Positions 1-6,086 of a stretch of 6,106 bases of DNA are shown in pieces. Source of the stretch: Clostridiaceae bacterium (GTDB lineage Bacteria > Bacillota > Clostridia > UMGS1883 > JAAYMJ01); assembly GCA_012521455.1 (NCBI GenBank), contig JAAYMJ010000265.1:1-6106 (forward strand), read 5' to 3'. The translations under genes were made by a program, and so were the position numbers. Every line of letters starts with the position of its first letter. The stretch's first letter is position 1. The notes under the pieces were generated by a model. The model was not told the origin of the DNA. It did not search any database and was given only the letters and a program-made list of their open reading frames with translations.

Positions 1-64
1 AAAAAAAGGTTGGAATAATTATCAAAAAATGAAATATGCTTCAAGTTTTTAGGCAAAATAAAAC

Positions 65-93
65 TTGACATTATGCACAAAAAAATATAATAT
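65..93 (+). promoter_or_regulatory. Probable sigma-A promoter for rny
   Basis: A perfect -35 hexamer TTGACA lies at 65-70. A perfect TATAAT lies at 86-91, but with a spacer of only 15 bp. A poorer -10 (TAATAT, 88-93) gives the ideal 17-bp spacing. Transcription would start near position 100 and leave a leader of roughly 100 nt before rny. No other gene lies upstream in the window, so this is the likely rny promoter. Confidence 0.6.
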
Positions 94-190
94 ATAAATG
101 TGCAAGAGTGCCTAGAGTTTTGGTTTTTTGCATTTTTTGAGATTAGATAAAACAAAGAGGGAATTATCAATTAAATTAAAAAAAGTGAAT

Positions 191-198
191 AAGGGGGG
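191..198 (+). promoter_or_regulatory. Strong but oddly placed Shine-Dalgarno before rny
   Basis: AAGGGGGG at 191-198 is the best ribosome-binding site in the rny leader. It is followed two bases later by an ATG (201-203) that is not in the rny frame. In the rny frame the nearest codons at a usable distance are ATC (206) and ATA (209), both rare initiators. The first standard start downstream is GTG at 221, which is 22 nt away and too far for normal pairing. The site implies that translation begins after 198, which argues against the in-frame TTG at 128 and GTG at 185. Confidence 0.55.
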
Positions 199-220
199 AT
201 ATGTTATCATACAGCCAGCA

Positions 221-1771
221 GTGTATATCATCACAGTCGTTGCTCTATTAGTTGTTTGTGTAATAACTGCGGTTATCTCATTCCGTTTCGGAATTTCACA
301 TAGAAAACGTGTTGCGGAAGCTGAAATTGGAAGCGCAGAAGAAGAAGCTAAAAGGATTATCGAAGAAGCCAAAAAGCAAGCTGAAAACAAAAAGCGCGAG
401 ACTTTGGTTGAGGCTAAAGAAGAAATCCTTAAGCGAAAAAACGACATGGAGCACGAACTGCGAGAACGAAGAAACGAACTTAACCGACATGAAAGAAGGC
501 TGCTTCAAAAGGAAGAAGCTCTTGACAGAAAAACCGAAAACATTGAGGCAAAAGAGGAGCTTTTAAATAAAAAGCTAAAAGAAGTTGAACAAATCAAAGA
601 AGAAACGGAAGAGTTAAAGAGAAAGGAAATTGAAGTCCTAGAAAGGATTTCAGGGCTTACTGCCGAAGAGGCAAAAGAGTATTTGTTAAAGAATATTGAA
701 AGCGAAGTAAGACATGAAGCCGCAATGATGATTAATGAAATAGAAACGCAGGCCAGGGAAGAAGCCGAAAAGCGCGCGAAAGAAATCATTGCGCTATCAA
801 TTCAAAAATGCGCCGCGGATCATGTCGCAGAAACTACCGTATCGGTTGTTCCGCTGCCCAATGATGAGATGAAAGGAAGAATCATTGGCCGTGAAGGAAG
901 AAACATAAGGACAATCGAGACATTAACCGGCGTGGATTTGATAATCGACGACACGCCTGAAGCCGTAATACTTTCCGGTTTTGACCCAATCCGCCGTGAA
1001 ATTGCCCGTGTGGCTTTAGAAAAGCTAATCGCCGACGGAAGGATACATCCGGCAAGGATTGAGGAAATGGTGGAAAGAGCTAAAAAGGAAGTTGAAAACA
1101 CCATCAAGCAAGAAGGTGAACAGGCTACCTTTGAAACCGGGGTACATGGCCTTCATCCTGAAATGATAAGGCTTTTAGGAAAGCTTAAATTCAGAACAAG
1201 CTACGGGCAAAACGTGTTAAAACACTCAATTGAAGTGGCCCACCTTTGCGGGCTTATCGCAGGGGAACTAGGGGCGGATATAGTGCTAGCGAAACGGGCA
1301 GGACTGCTACATGATATCGGAAAAGCAGTGGACCACGAAATGGAAGGTTCCCACGTTTCAATTGGTGTGGATTTGGCGAAAAAGTATCATGAGTCAAAGG
1401 AAGTGCTCCACGCGATTGAAGCCCATCACGGCGATGTGGAACCAAAGACCTTGATAGCTTGCATTGTCCAAGCGGCGGACGCCATAAGCGCGGCAAGGCC
1501 TGGCGCTAGGAGAGAAAATCTTGAAACCTATATTAAGAGGCTTGAAAAGCTGGAAGAAATCGCGAACAATTTTGAAGGCGTTGAAAAGTCCTATGCAATT
1601 CAAGCAGGCAGGGAAATTAGGATTATTGTAAAACCTGAAGATGTAAAAGATCAGGATATCCCGTTAGTTGCTAGGGAAATCGTAAAACGGATTGAAAACG
1701 AACTTGAATATCCCGGTCAGATTAAGGTGAATGTAATCAGGGAAACAAGGGCCATTGATTACGCTAAATAA
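221..1771 (+). CDS. rny: Ribonuclease Y (membrane-anchored endoribonuclease, start uncertain)
   Basis: RNase Y starts mRNA decay in many Firmicutes by endonucleolytic cleavage, acting at the membrane and in contact with other degradosome proteins. From GTG at 221 the protein is 516 residues, close to the 520 of Bacillus subtilis RNase Y. An N-terminal membrane helix (about 2-21) leads into a long charged coiled coil rich in Glu, Lys and Arg (about 30-195). A KH RNA-binding domain follows with the GRIIGREGR loop (about 219-227). The HD hydrolase domain carries LLHDIGK, with the His-Asp pair at about 364-365, and EAHHGD. The C-terminus [12 protein letters not shown] is the conserved family ending. 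The frame is open back to TTG at 128, but residues encoded before about 206 do not resemble the family. The 5' end is ambiguous because the well-supported ribosome-binding site feeds an out-of-frame ATG (see findings). Identity is certain and only the start is not. Confidence 0.97.
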   Translation: MYIITVVALLVVCVITAVISFRFGISHRKRVAEAEIGSAEEEAKRIIEEAKKQAENKKRETLVEAKEEILKRKNDMEHELRERRNELNRHERRLLQKEEALDRKTENIEAKEELLNKKLKEVEQIKEETEELKRKEIEVLERISGLTAEEAKEYLLKNIESEVRHEAAMMINEIETQAREEAEKRAKEIIALSIQKCAADHVAETTVSVVPLPNDEMKGRIIGREGRNIRTIETLTGVDLIIDDTPEAVILSGFDPIRREIARVALEKLIADGRIHPARIEEMVERAKKEVENTIKQEGEQATFETGVHGLHPEMIRLLGKLKFRTSYGQNVLKHSIEVAHLCGLIAGELGADIVLAKRAGLLHDIGKAVDHEMEGSHVSIGVDLAKKYHESKEVLHAIEAHHGDVEPKTLIACIVQAADAISAARPGARRENLETYIKRLEKLEEIANNFEGVEKSYAIQAGREIRIIVKPEDVKDQDIPLVAREIVKRIENELEYPGQIKVNVIRETRAIDYAK

Positions 1772-1781
1772 CGTTGAAAAC

Positions 1782-1820
1782 AAATGGACGGCGCGAGCCG
1801 TCCATTTAAAGTATATTTTT
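1782..1820 (+). terminator. Rho-independent terminator after rny
   Basis: A perfect 11-bp stem (1782-1792 paired with 1797-1807) closes a GCGA tetraloop of the stable GNRA class, 10 nt after the rny stop codon. The T-rich tail is imperfect: five Ts at 1816-1820 come after a few mixed bases, and a further T-run lies at 1825-1831. Some read-through into ymdB is therefore possible. Confidence 0.7.
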
Positions 1821-1832
1821 AAAGTTTTTTTG

Positions 1833-1841
1833 TGGTATAAT
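1833..1841 (+). promoter_or_regulatory. Extended -10 promoter for ymdB
   Basis: TGGTATAAT (1833-1841) is a consensus TATAAT with the extended TGn element. There is no good -35; the 17-bp position upstream is a run of A and T, which an extended -10 can tolerate. A transcript starting near 1848 would have a short leader of about 24 nt before the ymdB ATG. The placement just after the rny hairpin suggests that ymdB has its own promoter. Confidence 0.6.
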
Positions 1842-1871
1842 AAGTCAAAAATAGAATCGATGGGAGTTTTT

Positions 1872-2660
1872 ATGAACATTTTATTTATTGGCGACATATC
1901 AGGCAGAACCGGAAGACGCGCTATCTTTGAAAAATTGTACGACATAAAGGCAAAATACGCCGCCGACTTTGTCATTGCAAACGGGGAAAACTCATCAGGC
2001 GGCAGCGGGATTACCAAAAAGGTTTATGAGGAACTCCAAAGGGCGGGGATAGATGTTTTTACATTAGGAAACCACGCCTTTTCAAAAAAAGAGGTATTTA
2101 CACTGTTTTCCGAGGGGGAAAACGTAATAAGGCCCGCAAATTTGCCCGAAGGCACCCCGGGCTGCGGGATGAATATTTTTTATGCCAAAAACAAAGCAAA
2201 AGTAGCGGTGATAAACCTAATCGGCCAGCTTTACATGGATAAGCCCGAAGGTATTACAAACCCCTTTTTAGTGGTGGATGAACTGATTGGGAAGGCAAAG
2301 GAAAAGACCAATATCATAATTGTGGATATGCACGCGGAAGCAACCAGCGAAAAGGAAGCCATGGGATGGTATCTGGACGGGAAAGTCAGCGCGGTAATAG
2401 GCACCCATACCCATGTGCAGACCGCCGATGAGACCATCCTTCCGAAGGGCACCGCGTATATCACCGATGTGGGGATGACGGGGGCGCAGGACTCAATTTT
2501 AGGTGTAAAGATTGAGCCTGCTTTAAATAAATTCTTGCAAAAAGTGCCCGCAAGGTTTGAAATCGCGGGAGGGAAGACCAAGTTCTGCGCGGTGGTTTTA
2601 AACATTGACGAGGCTACGGGAAAAGCTTTGGCGATTGAGCGGATATATTTGAAGGACTAG
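1872..2660 (+). CDS. ymdB: YmdB-family metallophosphoesterase (2',3'-cyclic nucleotide phosphodiesterase)
   Basis: This 262-residue protein matches the length of Bacillus subtilis YmdB (264). That enzyme is a dinuclear-metal phosphodiesterase active on 2',3'-cAMP, and in Bacillus it influences the choice between motility and biofilm. It is unrelated to the E. coli protein also called YmdB. The metal and catalytic motifs are in order: GD (D8), NGEN (E39, N40), GNH (N67, H68), DMHAEATSEK (H154) and GTHTHVQTAD (H179, H181). The family motifs RPANLPEGTPG and DVGMTG are also present. ATG 1872 is chosen because GGGAG lies 5 nt upstream and the product begins MNILFIGD as in relatives. An in-frame ATG at 1860 would place that site inside the gene. 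Adjacency to rny is conserved in Firmicutes and suggests a link to RNA metabolism, but a terminator and a promoter lie between them here. The protein is expected to be cytoplasmic. Confidence 0.96.
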   Translation: MNILFIGDISGRTGRRAIFEKLYDIKAKYAADFVIANGENSSGGSGITKKVYEELQRAGIDVFTLGNHAFSKKEVFTLFSEGENVIRPANLPEGTPGCGMNIFYAKNKAKVAVINLIGQLYMDKPEGITNPFLVVDELIGKAKEKTNIIIVDMHAEATSEKEAMGWYLDGKVSAVIGTHTHVQTADETILPKGTAYITDVGMTGAQDSILGVKIEPALNKFLQKVPARFEIAGGKTKFCAVVLNIDEATGKALAIERIYLKD

Positions 2661-2674
2661 AAAGGAAGTTTTAA

Positions 2675-4240
2675 ATGGCACAGGGGTTTAAAAAGTTTTT
2701 GATAATAATTCTTTCCCTTTTAATTTTTCTTTCTTCCTGCGCGTCAAATGACAAGCAGGAGGTATTCATGCTGGAAGAAGAATTGCCGGGGGAAGATGAG
2801 GAAGCTATCTTAAAAGACGGGGGTACATTGAAGCTTTCAATGCGGATACCTAACACCCTAAACCCCATATACGCTGACCAAAAAACCGTTGTGCCGGTTT
2901 TATCGCTCATTTACGACAGCTTAATTTATTTGGATGAGAATTTAACACCCCAGCCGAACCTTGCAAAGGGTTTTAAAGTTAGCAGCAATGCCTTGGAGGT
3001 AACTTTTTATCTCAGGGATGATATATATTGGCATGACGGCACGCCTTTTACCGCGAAAGACGTGGAGGCCACATTCCGCATGCTTTTAGGGCATGATACC
3101 ATATATTCCGAAAAGGTAAAGGATATTACAAGCTGCCTGGCGCAGGATGATTACACTTTTAAAATCATTCTTGCCCGCCCCAATTCCACCATTGTAAGCG
3201 CCATGAACATACCCATTGTCCCAAGGCATGTGAAAAACTTAGACGAAAACCCAATTGGGACGGGGCAGTTTAAGTTTGAAAGCATGAGAAAAAACAAAAG
3301 CATAACTTTGGTTGCCAACAAAGACTATTTTAAAGGCGCGCCCCACGCCGACAGGGTGGAAATTACCCTCACAAGGGATAACCAGACCGCGGAGGCTTCT
3401 TTTTTGAGAGGGCTTGTGCACGCGGTAACGGATGATGTGATAGATTTATCCAACTTCGCGATTAAAAAGGGCGTGAGCGTTAAATACATACCTTCTTTGA
3501 ACTTTGAGTTTTTAGGGTTTAACTGCAAAGAGGGGGTATTTCAAAACGCCAATGTGAGAAGGGCAGTGTCCGGGGCTTTGGATGTGCAAAAGATAGTAAA
3601 TGACGTATATATGGGAAGGGCCGAGGCGGCAACCATACCTATTCACCCCAAAAGCGGCTACTATCAGGCGGGGCTGATGGAGAAAAATTTGGATGAGGCA
3701 AGGGAACTTTTGATTTTGTCAGGATACATGCAAGGGGAACGGGAGTTTTACAAAAACGGGCAGGCGTTTTCCTTTTCAATTTTGGTAAACGAGGAAAATG
3801 TCAGCAGGGTTGCAATTGCCCAAAGCATAAAAAATGAACTTTCCTCCTTTGGCATAGGCGTAAATATTGTAACTTTGCCTTTTGATGAATATAGGGAAAA
3901 GATTTTGGAAAAAGATTACGACGCCTTTTTAGGCGGTGTGGATATTGCTGTGGATTTGGATTTGGGATTTTTGTTTTCAGGAAACAACTACTTTGGGTTT
4001 TCCGACATGGCTTTTGACAGCGCCACATACGGCATACAGCGGGCCACAACAGATGAGGACTTGAAAAACGCCATCTCCGTCTTTGAAAGCGAGTTTTACA
4101 AAAAACAGCCCATTTTGGGGATAGGGTTTTTAAACAATGCCCTAATTTACAATTTGAATCTGGCGGGGGATGTGGCGGTGTTCCCTCAAAACCCCTATTA
4201 TGGCGCGTATATGTGGTATGTAAATCAAGGGGAAAAGTGA
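2675..4240 (+). CDS. Peptide/nickel-type ABC transporter substrate-binding lipoprotein
   Basis: This is a 521-residue extracytoplasmic solute-binding protein of the SBP_bac_5 (OppA/DppA/NikA) family. The N-terminus has two lysines, a hydrophobic stretch (8-19) and the lipobox LSSC, so Cys22 should be lipid-modified and anchor the protein outside the membrane. An acidic linker (about 25-47) precedes the binding domain. Family signatures are clear: NTLNPIYADQ near 60, the segment ending in WHDGTPFTAKDVEATF at about 119-134, GTGQFKF near 195 and NANVRRAVSGALD near 292. The ligand cannot be read from sequence; di- or oligopeptide is the commonest for the family. It starts 14 nt after ymdB with a good AAAGGAAG site and no promoter or terminator between, so the two are probably co-transcribed. 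No permease or ATPase gene is adjacent, so it is an orphan here and may serve a distant transporter or act as a sensor. Confidence 0.93.
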   Translation: MAQGFKKFLIIILSLLIFLSSCASNDKQEVFMLEEELPGEDEEAILKDGGTLKLSMRIPNTLNPIYADQKTVVPVLSLIYDSLIYLDENLTPQPNLAKGFKVSSNALEVTFYLRDDIYWHDGTPFTAKDVEATFRMLLGHDTIYSEKVKDITSCLAQDDYTFKIILARPNSTIVSAMNIPIVPRHVKNLDENPIGTGQFKFESMRKNKSITLVANKDYFKGAPHADRVEITLTRDNQTAEASFLRGLVHAVTDDVIDLSNFAIKKGVSVKYIPSLNFEFLGFNCKEGVFQNANVRRAVSGALDVQKIVNDVYMGRAEAATIPIHPKSGYYQAGLMEKNLDEARELLILSGYMQGEREFYKNGQAFSFSILVNEENVSRVAIAQSIKNELSSFGIGVNIVTLPFDEYREKILEKDYDAFLGGVDIAVDLDLGFLFSGNNYFGFSDMAFDSATYGIQRATTDEDLKNAISVFESEFYKKQPILGIGFLNNALIYNLNLAGDVAVFPQNPYYGAYMWYVNQGEK

Positions 4241-4274
4241 GCATAAATTGGATAAAATTAAAATGAAAATTGTG

Positions 4275-4303
4275 TTGACATTTAAAATATAAGTTGGTAT
4301 AAT
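4275..4303 (+). promoter_or_regulatory. Near-perfect sigma-A promoter for tRNA-Leu
   Basis: TTGACA (4275-4280), a 17-bp spacer and TATAAT (4298-4303) match the housekeeping consensus exactly, and an extended TGn element (4295-4297) is added. Transcription would start at about 4310, roughly 10 nt before the mature tRNA. Such strength is usual for stable RNA genes. Confidence 0.9.
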
Positions 4304-4320
4304 AGCACTTGCCCCAAAAT

Positions 4321-4404
4321 GCGAGCATGCTGGAACTGGCAGACAGGCACGTTTGAGGGGCGTGTGTCTATGACGTGTGGGTTCAAGTCCCACTGCTCGC
4401 ACCA
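4321..4404 (+). tRNA. tRNA-Leu(GAG)
   Basis: This type II tRNA folds fully. It has a 7-bp acceptor stem (GCGAGCA, 4321-4327, with TGCTCGC, 4394-4400), a 3-bp D stem (CTG with CAG), and a 5-bp anticodon stem (4348-4352 with 4360-4364) closed by one U-G pair. The anticodon is GAG at 4355-4357, with T before it. The long variable arm (4365-4376) has a GTC/GAC stem, and the T arm is GTGGG-TTCAAGT-CCCAC (4377-4393). The discriminator is A, and the CCA end is encoded (4402-4404). The long variable arm, A73 and GAG anticodon identify a leucine tRNA reading CUC and CUU. It stands alone between its own promoter and terminator. Confidence 0.96.
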
Positions 4405-4440
4405 AAAAAGACAGAAAGGTCAAACCTTTCTGTCTTTTTT
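4405..4440 (+). terminator. Strong terminator after tRNA-Leu, possibly bidirectional
   Basis: A perfect 11-bp stem (4410-4420 with 4424-4434) and a 3-nt loop lead into six Ts (4435-4440). A run of As directly precedes the stem, so the mirror image on the minus strand also has a T-tail. It could therefore also stop transcripts of the minus-strand gene that ends at 4631, about 190 nt away. It begins immediately after the CCA end. Confidence 0.92.
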
Positions 4441-4464
4441 CATTTTAAAAGGTGGTTTAGGATG

Positions 4465-4509
4465 AAAAGCCGAGGTGCATTATTTAGTATGCGGGCTTTT
4501 TATTTTTTT
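4465..4509 (+). terminator. Hairpin with T-run; possible back-up terminator
   Basis: AAAAGCC (4465-4471) pairs with GGCTTTT (4494-4500), and an inner GCAT/ATGC pair (4477-4480 with 4489-4492) extends the fold. A T-rich tail runs to 4509. It could catch transcripts that escape the first tRNA terminator. The two stems are interrupted by unpaired bases, so the hairpin is weaker than the one before it. Confidence 0.35.
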
Positions 4510-4587
4510 ATGCTACATAAATTGTTGGAAAACCCATCCTTTGCTTTTTGGGTTTTGCTGTTTTTAGTCAGGATGGATGAATTTTTG

Positions 4588-4607
4588 GCTTTATAGACTT
4601 ATAAAGC
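4588..4607. repeat. Perfect inverted repeat downstream of the BclA-like gene
   Basis: GCTTTATA (4588-4595) and TATAAAGC (4600-4607) are exact inverted copies around GACT. They lie 24 bp beyond the stop codon of the minus-strand gene. No T-run follows on either strand, so it is not a classical terminator. It could be an mRNA 3'-end hairpin or only AT-rich chance. Confidence 0.4.
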
Positions 4608-4630
4608 ACTAATAACACCGCTTTTGCCCG

Positions 4631-5446
4631 CTACATAACCCGCATTACCGAGAGGATAACGCCGGGCTGGGCGGGGTCAAAACCCAGGGTAGTGTCAGTA
4701 TCCGCTGACATTAACAAGGTGAGCTTGTCGCCTTCGTTTAATTCCATAAATCCTGTCAAATAAACAGTTGACATGCTGCCAAGATAGAATAACCCTTCTT
4801 TTTGGAAGGATGAAGGAGTGTCGTTTACAGCCAGCGTGATTGTTACCTCCCTGGTGGAGGAGGTGCGGCCGTTTAGCATTATATCAACCCGGTACACCCC
4901 TGCGTCAACAATGGTTAACGCGTTGGGGTTTGCAAGGCTGATGTTTTCCACAACGGAGGGGTTGCCCATGGGTACCTGGGCGGGTACCTGCCCGATTAAT
5001 ATGGCGTTTAACAGGTTATAGATTGCGCCAAAAGCTTTTGGCTCATCAAGCTGGGTTACCAAAAGGGAGGCTTTTGTTTCAACCACGTTTGAAAGATAAA
5101 TATTTCCCGCGATGTTATTTTTCAAAGATAGTGCCGCGGGGGGCGAGGTTACCTCTAAAACTCCAAAGCCGTTGACTTGCCCGGTTTTAACCGGGGAGGT
5201 GCCCGATTGTAAATCAGCGGAAGGTGAGTCCAATGCGAGGGATAATCCAAAGGGGGTGTCCCCTGACGCGGTTGAAGCCCACCATTGGATTAGGTATTTT
5301 CCTGACCTTTCAAAGGTAATTATGCCCGTTGCGGGGTTGTATAAGACGGGGCCTTCCTGCTTTTTTATAACTTCAAAAACCAAATTATCAAGGGGGGCAA
5401 TAGTGCCGCCGGTTTTATTTTCAACTTGCAATATAACTTTGCTCAT
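4631..5446 (-). CDS. Tandem BclA C-terminal-like (C1q/TNF-type beta-sandwich) protein, putative spore surface protein
   Basis: The 271-residue product has no signal peptide, membrane helix or cysteine. It appears to be two similar beta-rich units, at about 10-133 and 163-270, joined by a linker. Each shows the pattern of the BclA C-terminal domain: an opening strand, a motif of the kind FERSGKYLIQWW or IVDAGVYRVDIM (near 45-56 and 179-190), then glycine-, serine- and threonine-rich strands ending in hydrophobic residues. In Bacillus anthracis that domain trimerises at the tip of exosporium hairs. Here the collagen-like Gly-X-Y stalk and the N-terminal targeting motif are missing. The ATG at 5446 has an AGAAGGGA ribosome-binding site about 6 nt upstream. 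A sigma-K-like promoter precedes it and the divergent neighbour is coat-like, so a role on the spore surface is inferred. The fold call rests on pattern recognition alone; a phage-type or adhesin jelly-roll is an alternative. Confidence 0.75.
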   Translation of the reverse strand: MSKVILQVENKTGGTIAPLDNLVFEVIKKQEGPVLYNPATGIITFERSGKYLIQWWASTASGDTPFGLSLALDSPSADLQSGTSPVKTGQVNGFGVLEVTSPPAALSLKNNIAGNIYLSNVVETKASLLVTQLDEPKAFGAIYNLLNAILIGQVPAQVPMGNPSVVENISLANPNALTIVDAGVYRVDIMLNGRTSSTREVTITLAVNDTPSSFQKEGLFYLGSMSTVYLTGFMELNEGDKLTLLMSADTDTTLGFDPAQPGVILSVMRVM

Positions 5447-5477
5447 ATTTATCCCTTCTTAATTAAATTATCCAACA

Positions 5478-5505
5478 TATAATATGAAAATCAAGGCCGG
5501 CGGGT
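5478..5505 (-). promoter_or_regulatory. Sigma-K-like promoter for the BclA-like gene
   Basis: Read on the minus strand, AC (5505-5504), a 17-nt spacer and CATATTATA (5486-5478) match the sigma-K form AC-N16/17-CATAnnnTA. Transcription would start near 5470, leaving a leader of about 25 nt before the ATG at 5446. Sigma-K acts in the mother cell late in sporulation, when coat and exosporium genes are expressed. The motif is short and AT-rich, so chance matches occur; support comes from position and from the matching site on the other strand. Confidence 0.5.
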
Positions 5506-5577
5506 GACATAATTTATTGACATGCCCTCAAACAAAAAGATAAAAGTTTGGGTTTTTTATAAAGGCGCGCGGGTTTT

Positions 5578-5636
5578 GTTCACATAAAAAATATTGGTAA
5601 CACATTCAAAGAGGTTTACATAAAATATATGGGTAA
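5578..5636 (+). repeat. Imperfect 23-bp tandem direct repeat upstream of the Cys/Tyr-rich gene
   Basis: Two 23-bp units, 5578-5600 and 5614-5636, agree at 20 of 23 positions and are offset by 36 bp. Both contain ACATAAAA near the start and end in GGTAA. The second unit contains the -10 element of the predicted sporulation promoter. The first lacks the matching -35 and has one mismatch in the -10. They could be a duplicated promoter region or paired sites for a regulator. Confidence 0.6.
5600..5627 (+). promoter_or_regulatory. Sigma-K-like promoter for the Cys/Tyr-rich gene
   Basis: AC (5600-5601), 17 nt, then CATAAAATA (5619-5627) match AC-N16/17-CATAnnnTA. CATAAAAT is also close to the sigma-E -10 (CATACAnT), but no sigma-E -35 lies at the right distance. 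The start would fall near 5634, giving a leader of about 27 nt that carries the ribosome-binding site. Spacing and consensus are identical to the promoter proposed for the divergent gene. Confidence 0.5.
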
Positions 5637-5660
5637 ATAATCCATGTGAGGAGATCGGAT

Positions 5661-6086
5661 ATGGAAAAGTATTGTTATGAAGAAAAGAAGGATTCTTACA
5701 AACACTATTATTTTGACCCGTACGAAGGCTGCAAGTGCTGTAAATGCTGCAAATGCCGCAAGGAAAAACCCTGCTACAAATTTAAATGCCCCTGCGGCAA
5801 GTTAATCATAAACCAGTATTTTAAGTGCTTCCCTGAAAAGCATGATTACTGCTACAAAAAGGATTTTTACCCTAAAAAGCATTGCAAGGAAAAAGAATAT
5901 TATCATGATAGCTACGGGTATTACCCGCAGGAAGGATACTGGTATTATCCCCAGGAAAGCTGCGGGTGCAATCACCAATATGAAAACGGGTATGACCCGT
6001 ATGAATATTATGGGCAAAAAGATTTTGAACAAAGGGATTATAACGATTGGGAAAATCCCGGTTTCTCCCAGGAATTTTATTATTAA
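5661..6086 (+). CDS. Cys/Tyr/Lys-rich small protein, putative spore coat component
   Basis: I recognise no named family. The 141-residue product has about 15 cysteines and 27 tyrosines (19%), many lysines and acidic residues, and almost no hydrophobic core. Cysteines cluster in residues 24-45, including the run CKCCKCCKC (24-32) and a CPC. The second half is Tyr/Gly/Pro/Gln-rich, with a repeated YYPQE at 87-91 and 95-99 and two DPYE motifs at 19-22 and 112-115. No signal peptide or membrane helix is seen. Such composition is typical of insoluble coat proteins cross-linked through disulfides or tyrosines; a metal-binding role for the Cys cluster is an alternative. ATG 5661 is preferred over in-frame GTG 5646 because AGGAG (5649-5653) lies 7 nt upstream of it. 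The predicted sigma-K promoter and the divergent BclA-like gene support a sporulation role. The window ends 20 bp after the stop. Confidence 0.8.
   Translation: MEKYCYEEKKDSYKHYYFDPYEGCKCCKCCKCRKEKPCYKFKCPCGKLIINQYFKCFPEKHDYCYKKDFYPKKHCKEKEYYHDSYGYYPQEGYWYYPQESCGCNHQYENGYDPYEYYGQKDFEQRDYNDWENPGFSQEFYY

Noticed and set aside
128..220. Use of the in-frame TTG at 128 as the rny start
   Set aside because: It has no convincing ribosome-binding site, and the extra residues are Lys-rich and unlike RNase Y N-termini. The strong Shine-Dalgarno at 191-198 would lie inside the gene.
1755..1871. Upstream extension of ymdB to about 1755
   Set aside because: The extension runs through the rny stop, the terminator hairpin and the ymdB promoter. 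ATG 1872 has the right length, ribosome-binding site and conserved N-terminus.
3801..4328. Long antisense reading frame of 175 codons opposite the lipoprotein gene
   Set aside because: It is Arg/Pro/Cys/His-rich, typical of a shadow frame. It crosses the tRNA promoter and overlaps a clear SBP_bac_5 gene.
4462..4596. Small plus-strand reading frame of 44 codons with an AAAGGTGG-like site upstream
   Set aside because: It overlaps the hairpins after the tRNA terminator, has a low-complexity hydrophobic product rich in Phe and Leu, and has no promoter of its own. A longer frame running through the tRNA from 4375 is clearly spurious.
5112..5462. Plus-strand reading frame opposite the BclA-like gene
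   Set aside because: There is no ribosome-binding site or recognisable protein. The minus-strand frame has a good start site and coherent domain pattern.
5476..5484. A CATAnnnTA match also on the plus strand within the near-palindrome at 5476-5486
   Set aside because: No AC lies at the required distance upstream on that strand. The match follows from the near-palindromic sequence of the minus-strand -10.
5517..5558. TTGACA (5517-5522) with a weak GATAAA -10, and a nearby CAAAC/GTTTG hairpin followed by six Ts
   Set aside because: The -10 is poor and the stem is only 5 bp with a 12-nt loop. Neither fits clearly with the gene starts, which have better-placed elements.
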